The notes under the pieces were generated by a model, which ran no database searches, was not told where the DNA came from, and saw only the letters and a program-made list of their open reading frames with translations. From the NCBI GenBank assembly GCA_035456265.1, contig DATIDP010000163.1, forward strand, positions 1 through 9,457: 9,457 nucleotides of DNA, written 5' to 3'. This stretch comes from DASUPK01 sp035456265. Lineage in GTDB: Bacteria > Actinomycetota > Thermoleophilia > Solirubrobacterales > 70-9. Of this stretch, positions 1 to 5,586 are shown in pieces (positions within the stretch are counted from its first letter, which is position 1; each line of letters starts with the position of its first letter). A program made the translations under genes and the position numbers.

Positions 1-1206
1 GTGCCTCTTATCCGACCCCACGAAGTAGAGCATGCCTTTGGCGGCAGTCAGCGACCCGCCCAAGCCGCCGCCGGGCGGTCTTCCCTTGACGAGGGTCGTT
101 CCTTGTGGGGTGCCGTCGCTTCGCCACAGCCCTCCCCCGGCGCCGAAGTAGAGGACCCTCCCCTTGACGACGATGGGCGGGAAGATGCCGCCCCCGCTTT
201 CTTTGATGAGGGTCGTGCCGGCCTCGGTGCCGTCGCTTCGCCACAGCTCGTTGGGAATGGGACCGGGTCCGAGGGATGCTGTGAAGTAGAGGGCGCCGCC
301 CGCTGACGTGGGTTGGAGGTAGAGGGAGCTCCCCGGGCCGAAGTCCTTGACCATCGTCGTGCCGGCCTCGGTGCCGTCGCTTCGCCACAGCGCGCTGCCT
401 TGGAAGTTGGCGTCGCCGGCGCTGAAGTAGAGGGTCCCGTTGAAGTCGGTGAGTCCCAAGGTGTTGACGAAGTGGGGCTTGACCAGGCTCGTCCCCGCCT
501 CGGTGCCGTCGCTTCGCCACAGGTCTGAGTAGAAACCACCGAAGGCGCCGAAATACAGGGTGCCGTTGACGTTGATGAGGGGGAAGACGCCCTGGTTCGG
601 GAACCGCTTGACCAGGGTCGTCCCGGCATCGGTGCCGTCGCTTCGCCACAGCTCCCCGGGCGGCTGGTTGCCGTCGAAGGCGTCGAAGTAGAGCGTGCCG
701 TTGACGTCGGTGATCTGGCCGGGCCCGCCGGAGCCTGAACCGGGGTTGATGTCCTTGACCATCCTCGTCCCCCGCGCCGTGCCGTCGCTGCGCCAGAGCT
801 CGGCCCCGTGGACGCCGTCGTCGGCACTGAAGTAGATGATGCGGTTAACGGCCGTGATCCCGGAGAGGTTGCTCCAGCCCCGACCGGGATTGATGTCCTT
901 GACCATCCTCGTCCCCCGCGCCGTGCCGTCACTGCGCCAGAGCTCGAAGCCGTGCTTGCCGTCGTCGGCGCTGAAGTAGAGGGTCCCGCGGACGTCGGTG
1001 AGCTCGCCCCCGTTGTAGTGGCAGCCACAATTGCTGTAGATGGCGGTGATGCTGGGGGAGTGACCCGGCCTGATGTCCTTGACCAGCACGGCCCCGCGGT
1101 GCGCGGCTGCCTGGGCGCCTGAGGTCGATAGGAGCATCCCGCACGCGCCGATCAGCAGAGAGAGCCCAAACGCGAGCATCGGTGGACGTTGAAAAGAGGG
1201 CTTCAC
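1..1206 (-). CDS. Secreted ELWxxDGT-repeat protein (3' end outside window)
   Basis: The reading frame is open from 1206 to the left edge: 402 codons with no stop. The protein is a tandem array of 39-49 residue units, each with a G-x-LYF strand followed by (E/D)LWRSDGT-(E/A/D)-(A/R)GT-x-(L/M)VK. Seven LWRSDGT copies are visible. This matches the ELWxxDGT repeat family: exported proteins, probably beta-propeller-like, of unknown function. I chose the GTG at 1206 because GGAG lies 8 nt upstream (1215-1218). It gives a good signal peptide: KPSFQR basic segment, hydrophobic stretch LAFGLSLLIGAC, then a likely signal-peptidase-I site after AQA near residue 33. An in-frame ATG at 1179 lacks a ribosome site and would remove the basic n-region. 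The LIGAC stretch also resembles a lipobox, but hydrophobic sequence continues past the Cys, so lipoprotein is the second choice. It is divergent from the DUF1622 gene. Confidence 0.85.
   Translation of the reverse strand, partial: MKPSFQRPPMLAFGLSLLIGACGMLLSTSGAQAAAHRGAVLVKDIRPGHSPSITAIYSNCGCHYNGGELTDVRGTLYFSADDGKHGFELWRSDGTARGTRMVKDINPGRGWSNLSGITAVNRIIYFSADDGVHGAELWRSDGTARGTRMVKDINPGSGSGGPGQITDVNGTLYFDAFDGNQPPGELWRSDGTDAGTTLVKRFPNQGVFPLINVNGTLYFGAFGGFYSDLWRSDGTEAGTSLVKPHFVNTLGLTDFNGTLYFSAGDANFQGSALWRSDGTEAGTTMVKDFGPGSSLYLQPTSAGGALYFTASLGPGPIPNELWRSDGTEAGTTLIKESGGGIFPPIVVKGRVLYFGAGGGLWRSDGTPQGTTLVKGRPPGGGLGGSLTAAKGMLYFVGSDKRH
110..942 (-). repeat. Seven in-frame coding repeats (LWRSDGT units)
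   Basis: The block encoding GT-LWRSDGT recurs, as read on the plus strand, at 110, 227, 371, 503, 632, 779 and 923. The intervals are 117, 144, 132, 129, 147 and 144 bp, all multiples of three. Some copies are nearly identical at DNA level: 739-802 and 883-946 match at 62 of 64 positions, and 212-247 and 356-391 match over 36 bases. Both pairs are offset by 144 bp (48 codons). The array lies wholly inside the ELWxxDGT protein gene and continues towards the left edge. Confidence 0.85.
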
Positions 1207-1389
1207 TCCGTGGACTCCATAAGCCTCTATCAACGCTAACCCCGCGAATCCCCATCCGGATCGGTGTTGCCGACCCATCCGGGCGGCAGGCGCCCATTGC
1301 CGGATCGCCCTCGAGTTCGACCCGCTGCTTGCAGTCGGCCTGCCTGGGCCGCTCTACGCTCCGAGCGTTGATCGTCCCTGGGACATGAG
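1207..1389. promoter_or_regulatory. Divergent intergenic region with two inverted repeats
   Basis: This 183-bp gap lies between the divergent starts of the ELWxxDGT protein (GTG 1206) and the DUF1622 protein (ATG 1390), so both promoters should be here. It contains two compact inverted repeats: ACGCTC-C-GAGCGT at 1356-1368 and GTCCC-T-GGGAC at 1374-1384, the second ending 5 nt before the DUF1622 start codon. Related CCCATCCGG copies occur at 1250-1285. TACGCT at 1355-1360 could be a -10 element for the plus-strand gene, but I see no matching -35 at normal spacing. The operator role of the repeats is inference. Confidence 0.35.
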
Positions 1390-1779
1390 ATGAGCTTCGA
1401 GCAGACGATGGATGACGTAGCGAGGGCGGTGGAGATCCTCGGGGTCGCAACCCTTCTCGTGGGCCTGGCGGCCGCCCTGGTGAACGGCGGTCGGGGCCTG
1501 CTCCAGGGCAAAGGCGCAGAAGACGCCTACCGGACGGTCCGAGCCGTCTTCGCCCGCAGCATCCTGCTCGGGCTGGAGTTCCTGGTGGCGGCGGACATCA
1601 TCAGGACCGTCGCCGTCCAGCCCTCGCTGGAGAACGTGGCCGTCCTTGGACTGATCGTTCTCATCAGGACGTTCCTCAGCTTCTCGCTCGAGGTTGAGCT
1701 CGAGGGTCGCTGGCCATGGGCTCGCGCCTCCAACGGACCATCTGGAACAGCGTCGCGTGCGCCCGGGGAGTCCGGTTAG
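1390..1779 (+). CDS. DUF1622 family small membrane protein
   Basis: The 129-residue protein has three predicted membrane segments: about residues 15-34 (VEILGVATLLVGLAAALV), 57-76 (ILLGLEFLVAADIIRTVAV) and 82-100 (VAVLGLIVLIRTFLSFSLEV). The LGLEFLVAADIIRT and LIRTFLSFSLEVE-x-EGRWPW blocks are hallmarks of DUF1622, a widespread inner-membrane family of unknown function. The 20 residues after the GRWPW block are polar and variable, which is normal for this family. The ATG at 1390 has no convincing Shine-Dalgarno sequence, and the ATG at 1385 is out of frame and stops at once. Its stop is only 2 bp from the stop of convergent msrA, with no room for a hairpin terminator between them. No function can be inferred from the neighbours. 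Confidence 0.88.
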   Translation: MSFEQTMDDVARAVEILGVATLLVGLAAALVNGGRGLLQGKGAEDAYRTVRAVFARSILLGLEFLVAADIIRTVAVQPSLENVAVLGLIVLIRTFLSFSLEVELEGRWPWARASNGPSGTASRAPGESG

Positions 1780-1781
1780 CG

Positions 1782-2300
1782 TTAAGAGGCCGCGGCCTCG
1801 CGGTGCGGCAGCTTCCAGTCCGGGCGCACGAAGTGGCAGGTGTAGCCGTACGGGTAGCGCTGCAGGTAGTCCTGGTGCTCCGGCTCGGCCTCCCAGAACG
1901 GGCCGGCCTCGCTCACCTCGGTGACCACCTTGCCGGGCCAGATGCCGGAGGCATCGACGTCGGCGATCGTGTCCTCGGCGACCTTGCGCTGCTCGTCGGT
2001 CGTATAGAAGATCTCCGAGCGGTAGCTCGAGCCGATGTCATTGCCCTGGCGATCCTTGGTCGTCGGATCGTGGATCTGGAAGAAGAACTCGAGCAGGTCG
2101 CGATAGGAGATCCGCTCGGGGTCGAAGACGATCTCGACGGCCTCGGCGTGGCCGGGATGGTTCCCGTAGGTCGCGTTCTCGTTCTCCCCGCCGGTGTATC
2201 CGACGCGGGTCGAGATGACGCCGTCGCGCTGGCGAAGCAGCTCCTGCGCGCCCCAGAAGCAACCCCCGGCGAGGATGGCGGTCTCGGTGTTGTTCGTCAC
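1782..2300 (-). CDS. msrA: Peptide-methionine (S)-S-oxide reductase MsrA
   Basis: MsrA reduces the S-epimer of methionine sulfoxide in proteins and free methionine, in the cytoplasm, using thioredoxin. The sequence carries the catalytic GGCFWG motif (Cys14 with the start used here), then VGYTGG, TYGNHPGHAEAVEI, the GSSYRSEIFY block and EPEHQDYL. A second cysteine near the C-terminus (Cys155, in GYTCHFVRPDW) is placed like the resolving cysteine of mycobacterial MsrA. I prefer the GTG at 2300, giving 172 residues, because AAGGAG lies 7 nt upstream. A longer frame from ATG 2327 adds nine residues but has no ribosome site and would put that AAGGAG inside the gene. No MsrB is fused or adjacent. 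It follows the Nudix gene by 82 bp on the same strand and may share its transcript or use its own promoter. Confidence 0.95.
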   Translation of the reverse strand: MTNNTETAILAGGCFWGAQELLRQRDGVISTRVGYTGGENENATYGNHPGHAEAVEIVFDPERISYRDLLEFFFQIHDPTTKDRQGNDIGSSYRSEIFYTTDEQRKVAEDTIADVDASGIWPGKVVTEVSEAGPFWEAEPEHQDYLQRYPYGYTCHFVRPDWKLPHREAAAS

Positions 2301-2307
2301 GGCGCGG

Positions 2308-2313
2308 CTCCTT
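2308..2313 (-). promoter_or_regulatory. Shine-Dalgarno site of msrA (decides start)
   Basis: The minus strand reads AAGGAG here, 7 nt before GTG 2300. This supports GTG 2300 over ATG 2327 as the msrA start. Confidence 0.75.
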
Positions 2314-2382
2314 CCGTTTGAAGTCATTTCAGCCGTACCCCACAGTCCATCGTAGAGGCGTCCCGTTACGGGGCCGGCGGGC

Positions 2383-2871
2383 TCAGATCGGCAGCGGCTG
2401 ACGGGACCAGGGCATCAGCACCTGCTTGATCCGGCGCCAGCGATGGCGCCGCAGGGCCTTGTGGACGAGCTTCTTGTCGTGGGGATAGGTGAGGACCTCG
2501 TCGGACTCCTCGGGGCTGACCCAGCGGAGCTCATCGACCTCACCGTGCGGCTCGAACTGGCCCTCGACCGGCTCCATCAGCCAGTAGCGGACCAGCTTTC
2601 GCCGGCCCTTGCGATCGAGGTAGGAGATCTGGGGCAGCTCGGCGATCGGCTCGCAACGGTACCCGGTCTCCTCCTCGACCTCGCGGAGCGCCGCCTCCTG
2701 CCACCCCTCCCCCTCCTCGAGCTTGCCCTTCGGCAACGACCAGTCCGTGTACTTCGGACGATGGATCACGGCGACTTTGGTCCGGCCGTCATCGTCCGGC
2801 GCGAGCAGCACACCGCCGGCCGCGCGGATCTCGGGACTGCCGTCCCCGATCTCGAAGTCCTCGCGGCTCAC
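2383..2871 (-). CDS. Nudix (MutT-type) hydrolase
   Basis: The 162-residue protein has a complete Nudix box at residues 49-71: G49, E55, R63-E64, E67-E68 and G70 all match G-x5-E-x7-REUxEExGU. Nudix enzymes cleave nucleoside diphosphates linked to another group, with Mg2+ or Mn2+ bound by these glutamates. The lead-in HRPKYTDWSLPKGK resembles the N-terminal domain of mycobacterial MutT1 and diadenosine polyphosphate hydrolases, so an oxidised nucleotide or Ap4A-like substrate is plausible. The C-terminal histidine-phosphatase domain of MutT1 is absent, and the substrate cannot be fixed from sequence. The C-terminus is basic (ALRRHRWRRIK). The start is GTG 2871, 9 bp after the stop of the MBL-fold gene. 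There is no clear Shine-Dalgarno site, but TAGGCT lies exactly 6 nt upstream and could be the -10 of a leaderless transcript. Confidence 0.92.
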   Translation of the reverse strand: MSREDFEIGDGSPEIRAAGGVLLAPDDDGRTKVAVIHRPKYTDWSLPKGKLEEGEGWQEAALREVEEETGYRCEPIAELPQISYLDRKGRRKLVRYWLMEPVEGQFEPHGEVDELRWVSPEESDEVLTYPHDKKLVHKALRRHRWRRIKQVLMPWSRQPLPI

Positions 2872-2883
2872 CGATGCAGCCTA
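2872..2883 (-). promoter_or_regulatory. Possible leaderless -10 element of the Nudix gene
   Basis: The minus strand reads TAGGCT, then 6 nt, then GTG. TAGGCT fits the actinobacterial TANNNT -10 pattern at the distance expected for a transcript starting at the initiation codon. Its TAG is also the stop codon of the upstream MBL-fold gene. I see no -35 box. Confidence 0.35.
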
Positions 2884-3501
2884 TCCCGGCCGGCCCGCGT
2901 TCCCGCCGGCCTCCGAGAACCGGCGCAGCGCCTCCTTGCCGCCTCCGATGACCGGATCGCCATGCGCGGGCAGCAGGTTGTCGAAGTCCCGGTCCAGGAG
3001 CCGCGCGAACGCCGCCCGCACGTTTGCCTTGACGAGGTCGGGATCGTCGCCGAGCAGGTAGTCCGAGACGAAGCGCATCTCGCCGCCGTAGGTGATGATC
3101 GCGTCGGCGATCACCAGGGCGCCGGCGCTCCGGATGAAGAGGGCCGTCTCGTCGGGGCAGATGGCGCCGACCTCGAGCGCCTCGATGCCGGGCGCCACCT
3201 CATCGCCGAAATCGAATCCCCGGACCTCGGGCCCGACCTCGAACTCGTGCAGGCCCGGCTTGGAGCACTCGATCACGCAGCCGAACTCCTCCGCGAAGCG
3301 CTCGGCGTGCCGGAGGTGGTGCCGGTTGCTGAGCAGGATCCGATCCGGTGGTCGCTCGCGAAACGGCTGGAACCCATCGTCCGGCGGCAGCAGCGGATCG
3401 ATCAGGGCGCCGGACTCCGGCACCCAGTGCGAGCTCACCTCCACCTGGATCTTCGGGTGCTTCGCGGTCCAGCGCCAGACGCCCGGCACGACTTCCTCCA
3501 T
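2881..3501 (-). CDS. Metallo-beta-lactamase-fold protein with altered metal motif
   Basis: The 206-residue protein looks like an MBL-fold hydrolase. It has an N-terminal strand pair (VVPGVWRW, GALIDPLLP), an ILLSNRHHLRHAERF segment where the HxHxDH motif belongs, an ALVIADAII strand with Asp133, and a C-terminal LLPAHGDPV loop with His180. Aligned to HxHxDH, residues 60-65 read R-H-H-L-R-H: the first His and the Asp are both Arg, while the second and last His (62, 65), Asp133 and His180 remain. It may bind one metal or use a different mode. Substrate is unknown; related proteins include glyoxalase-II-like thioesterases. ATG 3501 is preceded by TATAGG, 7 nt upstream, and a GGTGGGG run. It is the first gene of a minus-strand MBL-Nudix-MsrA series and divergent from DUF429 by 32 bp. 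Confidence 0.75.
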   Translation of the reverse strand: MEEVVPGVWRWTAKHPKIQVEVSSHWVPESGALIDPLLPPDDGFQPFRERPPDRILLSNRHHLRHAERFAEEFGCVIECSKPGLHEFEVGPEVRGFDFGDEVAPGIEALEVGAICPDETALFIRSAGALVIADAIITYGGEMRFVSDYLLGDDPDLVKANVRAAFARLLDRDFDNLLPAHGDPVIGGGKEALRRFSEAGGNAGRPG

Positions 3502-3533
3502 GCCCCCACCTATACCGCGAATACCATCGCCTC
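3502..3533. promoter_or_regulatory. 32-bp divergent promoter region
   Basis: Only 32 bp separate the MBL-fold ATG and the DUF429 GTG, too short for two leadered transcripts with ribosome sites. On the plus strand TACCAT (3522-3527, 4 of 6 to TATAAT) ends 6 nt before GTG 3534. On the minus strand TATAGG ends 7 nt before ATG 3501. Both placements suit leaderless transcription. I found no -35 boxes. Confidence 0.4.
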
Positions 3534-4289
3534 GTGCGCACGCTCGGCATCGACCTCGCGGCGCAGCCCGCCAACACCAGCGCCTGCACGATCGACTGGG
3601 GGCCGGGACGGCCGATCGTCTCCGAGCTTCGCTCCGGGCTCCCTGACGACACCCTGCTCGATTCGATCGAGGACGCCGACAAGGTCGCGATCGACGCGCC
3701 GTTCGGCTGGCCGGACGAGTTCGTCGAGGCCATCAGCGCCCACCGCAACCGGTCGGGCTGGCCGGGAAGCGGCGAGGACCAGGACCTCTATCGCTTCCAG
3801 CTCAGCTTCCGGGCGACGGACCGCCGGCTGATCGAGCGCGGGGCCCGCAGGCCGCTGAGCGTCTCGACCGACCTGATCGGCGTCGTCGCGATGCGCTGCG
3901 CCTTCCTGCTCGACCGGCTGGCGGCGCGCGGGGAGCCGGTCGACCGGGCCGGTTCCGGAAGGGTGGTCGAGGCCTACCCCGCCCCCGCCCTCACCAGCTG
4001 GGGCCTCTCGCCGGTCGGCTACAAGAGCCGGGTCGGCGCGGCGCGCCTTCCGCAGCTGCTCGCCCAGCTCCAAGAGGGACTCGGCACGATCGAGATGACC
4101 ATGCAGCAGCGAGAGCTCGCGAGCTCCGATCACAACAGCTTCGACGCGCTCGTGTGCTCGCTCGTCGCCCGGGCCGCGGCGCTCGGCCTGACGGAGCCGC
4201 CCGAACCCGGCGGCCAGGCCGACCGGGCCACGCGAGAGGGTTGGATCCACGTGCCGACGAACCCGCTTGCCCACCTGCTGGAGACGTGA
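3534..4289 (+). CDS. DUF429 protein (predicted RNase H-fold nuclease)
   Basis: The start is GTG 3534, giving 251 residues beginning VRTLGIDLAAQPANTSAC. The frame stays open upstream, but that part is antisense to the MBL-fold gene and has no family similarity. Hallmarks of DUF429 (PF04250) run in order: GIDLAA (Asp7), KVAIDAPFGWP (Asp54), STDLIGVVAMRCAFLLDRL, VVEAYPAPAL (Glu147), GYKS, SSDHNSFDALVCSLVARAAALG (Asp204) and the GWIHVPTNP tail. The family is predicted to have an RNase H-like fold; Asp7, Asp54 and Asp204 are at plausible metal-binding positions. No substrate is known to me. A TACCAT box 6 nt upstream suggests a leaderless message. Its stop overlaps the start of the next membrane protein (GTGA), so the two are probably co-translated. 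Confidence 0.88.
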   Translation: MRTLGIDLAAQPANTSACTIDWGPGRPIVSELRSGLPDDTLLDSIEDADKVAIDAPFGWPDEFVEAISAHRNRSGWPGSGEDQDLYRFQLSFRATDRRLIERGARRPLSVSTDLIGVVAMRCAFLLDRLAARGEPVDRAGSGRVVEAYPAPALTSWGLSPVGYKSRVGAARLPQLLAQLQEGLGTIEMTMQQRELASSDHNSFDALVCSLVARAAALGLTEPPEPGGQADRATREGWIHVPTNPLAHLLET

Positions 4290-5038
4290 CTGCCGACGAC
4301 AAGGGGAAGCTCTCGCTGCCCGAGGTCGCCGGAGAGATGTGGGCCGTCTACCGGCAGCATTGGACGTTCCTCGTCCCGGCGGCCATCGTGGTGCTCCTTC
4401 CCCAGTCGATCGCGGATGGCTTCCTCGAGGGCTTTCACGTCGAGCATCTGAGGACCGTCGCGGACTTCGCAACCGTGGGCGCGGCCCTGCTGACCGCCGC
4501 GGTCAATCTGTTCGGGCAGGCGGTCTACGCCGGGCTCGCGGCGGCCGCCGTGATCGAGTGGCGCGCCGGCCGGCCGCTGCCTCCGCTCTCCGACCTGATT
4601 CGCGCGATGCCGCTCAAGCGCCTGATCGTGCTGGACATCGTGATCACCGTGCTGGCTGCGATCGGGTTCGTTCTCCTGATCGTCCCCGCTCTGATCGTGC
4701 TCACCTACATCGGGATCTCGCCGGCTCTCATGAAGATCGAGCACCTCGGGGTCCAGGAATCGCTGTCGCGCAGCATCCGGCTGGTCCGGGGTCGAGCTCG
4801 CCAGGTCTTCGTGATCGCGATCGGCGCGATCGTGATCACCGAGCTGGCGGTGCAGCTGGTCGCGATCCCCTTCACCGGTGTCGCGGTGCTGTCGGTGGTG
4901 AACCTGCTCGCCGAGGGGATCTTCCAGCCGATCGAGGGTCTGGCGATCGCACTGGTGGCGATCCACCTGCTCGAGCTGCACGGTCAGGCGCCGGCCCCCG
5001 ACGCGATGGCCCGCGCCCTCGTCGGCGAGCACGAGTGA
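4286..5038 (+). CDS. Multi-pass membrane protein, GDPD membrane-domain-like
   Basis: The 250-residue protein starts at GTG 4286, inside the GTGA overlap with the DUF429 stop. GGAG lies just 2 nt before it, so translational coupling is more likely than free initiation. Hydrophobic segments lie near residues 26-44, 62-90, 113-142, 172-196 and 199-228. The block at about 128-178 (FVLLIVPALIVLTYIGISPALMK, then ESLSRSIRLVRGRARQVFVI) is the pattern of the 'glycerophosphoryl diester phosphodiesterase membrane domain' group: a proline-containing helix, a short amphipathic SLSRSxRLVRG linker, then another helix. No catalytic phosphodiesterase domain is present, so the name describes fold only. Function is unknown. 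A hairpin begins 16 nt after the stop. Confidence 0.75.
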   Translation: MTADDKGKLSLPEVAGEMWAVYRQHWTFLVPAAIVVLLPQSIADGFLEGFHVEHLRTVADFATVGAALLTAAVNLFGQAVYAGLAAAAVIEWRAGRPLPPLSDLIRAMPLKRLIVLDIVITVLAAIGFVLLIVPALIVLTYIGISPALMKIEHLGVQESLSRSIRLVRGRARQVFVIAIGAIVITELAVQLVAIPFTGVAVLSVVNLLAEGIFQPIEGLAIALVAIHLLELHGQAPAPDAMARALVGEHE

Positions 5039-5050
5039 GCGTCCGGGAAC

Positions 5051-5080
5051 AAAACGGGCCGTCCCCCTAGGACGGCCCGT
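5051..5080 (-). terminator. Hairpin with minus-strand T-run
   Basis: ACGGGCCGTCC (5054-5064) and GGACGGCCCGT (5070-5080) form a perfect 11-bp stem with a 5-nt loop. On the minus strand the stem runs into TTTGTT. On the plus strand it is followed by GTGTGAG, not a T-run. It is therefore a better intrinsic terminator for leftward transcripts, though it could also slow transcripts leaving the membrane-protein gene. Confidence 0.6.
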
Positions 5081-5235
5081 GTGAGTCGAATCTGGCGGCG
5101 GGCGGGTTGTCCCTGCCTTTGAATGGTTTCCTGCTCCCCTTGGCGAGGGCCATTCTTCCCGCCGTCCGGCCGCGCGTCATCGGGGCGAACTGCGGCACTT
5201 CACTAGGTAGTTCCTCCCATCCCCAATACCAATGA
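5081..5235 (-). ncRNA. Candidate small RNA between two terminators (tentative)
   Basis: This gene-free stretch lies between two hairpins that both terminate minus-strand transcription, so something should be transcribed leftwards between them. The segment folds: GGCGGG/CCCGCC (5101-5106 with 5158-5163) encloses GAATGG/CCATTC (5121-5126 with 5150-5155), directly stacked on CCCT/AGGG (5137-5140 with 5146-5149). A weak promoter is possible on the minus strand: TTGGTA at 5227-5232, a 17-nt spacer and TACCTA at 5204-5209. It matches no RNA family I recognise; SRP RNA, 6S RNA, tmRNA and common riboswitches did not fit. G+C-rich DNA forms stems easily, and a 37-codon ORF also lies here, so the call is weak. 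Confidence 0.25.
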
Positions 5236-5265
5236 AAAGGGGCCGGAGCACTTGGCTCCGGCCCC
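5235..5265 (-). terminator. Intrinsic terminator of csbD
   Basis: GGGGCCGGAGC (5239-5249) and GCTCCGGCCCC (5255-5265) form a perfect 11-bp stem with a 5-nt loop. On the minus strand it is followed by TTTTCATT. It starts 55 nt after the csbD stop and points the same way, a standard rho-independent terminator. Confidence 0.8.
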
Positions 5266-5320
5266 CACTTCCCCAGCTTCGGGCGCGCTGGTCGCGCCCA
5301 GCATTGCTTCAGGCGGGCGG

Positions 5321-5506
5321 TCAGTCGTTCGGGTTGCGGTCCCTGCCGACGGTGTCCTTCACCTTGTCGGCGACGTCGCCGACCTTGTCCTTCACGCTCG
5401 AGGTGGCCCGGTCGACCTTGCCCTCACGCTTCAGCTTCTCGTCATCGGTCAGGTCGCCGGCCGCCTCCTTCGTACGACCCTTGGCCTCATCGATGTGCTC
5501 ACCCAT
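5321..5506 (-). CDS. CsbD-like general stress protein
   Basis: The 61-residue protein begins MGEHIDEAKGRTKEAAGDL and has the CsbD core: DEAKGRTKEAAGDLTDDEKLKREGKVDR, then a Lys/Asp/Val-rich helical tail (VKDKVGDVADKVKDTVG). It is highly charged, has no membrane segment, and is a typical length for the family. CsbD in Bacillus subtilis is controlled by sigma-B; its biochemical role is unknown. AAGGAG lies 9 nt before the ATG (5516-5521). A sigma-B/sigma-F-type promoter lies upstream at 5560-5583 and a strong terminator downstream at 5235-5265, so this is probably a monocistronic stress gene. Confidence 0.93.
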   Translation of the reverse strand: MGEHIDEAKGRTKEAAGDLTDDEKLKREGKVDRATSSVKDKVGDVADKVKDTVGRDRNPND

Positions 5507-5559
5507 TGTCGGTGTCTCCTTTGTCAGTTCAATCGTCTGCTCTTCGGTCCCACTACGCG

Positions 5560-5583
5560 TACCCGTCCCTCACTGCGGAAAAC
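5560..5583 (-). promoter_or_regulatory. Sigma-B/sigma-F-type promoter of csbD
   Basis: The minus strand reads GTTT (5583-5580), a 15-nt spacer, then GGGTA (5564-5560). This fits the GTTT-N15-17-GGGTA pattern of actinobacterial SigF/SigB and, counted as GTTTTC-N13-GGGTAC, the Bacillus sigma-B pattern. The start of transcription would fall about 45 nt before the csbD ATG, leaving room for its AAGGAG site. The match of promoter class to a CsbD gene strengthens the call. Confidence 0.65.
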
Positions 5584-5586
5584 GGC

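Noticed and set aside
110..942. CRISPR-like spaced repeats
   Set aside because: The repeats are separated by multiples of three, vary in spacing, and encode LWRSDGT in an open frame. They are protein repeats, not CRISPR repeats with unique spacers.
1203..1220. A five-codon upstream ORF (ATG GAG TCC ACG GAG TGA) overlapping GTG 1206
   Set aside because: It could couple translation, but its ATG has no ribosome site of its own and the GGAG inside it better serves as the Shine-Dalgarno site for GTG 1206.
2362..2372. CCCGT-T-ACGGG inverted repeat between the Nudix and msrA genes as a terminator
   Set aside because: The stem is only 5 bp and has no T-run on either strand, so it is not a convincing terminator.
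3348..3533. A longer N-terminus for the DUF429 protein
   Set aside because: This part is antisense to the MBL-fold gene and has low-complexity composition. The family similarity begins at VRTLGIDLAA, at GTG 3534.
5081..5110. A tRNA T-arm-like string (GAGTCGAATC)
   Set aside because: The flanking bases do not form the 5-bp T stem, and no anticodon arm or acceptor pairing is found on either side.
5051..5165. A c-di-GMP-I riboswitch look-alike on the minus strand (GGAAACCATTC)
   Set aside because: Only the short AAACCATTC string agrees. The second conserved half and the receptor sequence are absent, and no minus-strand gene follows.
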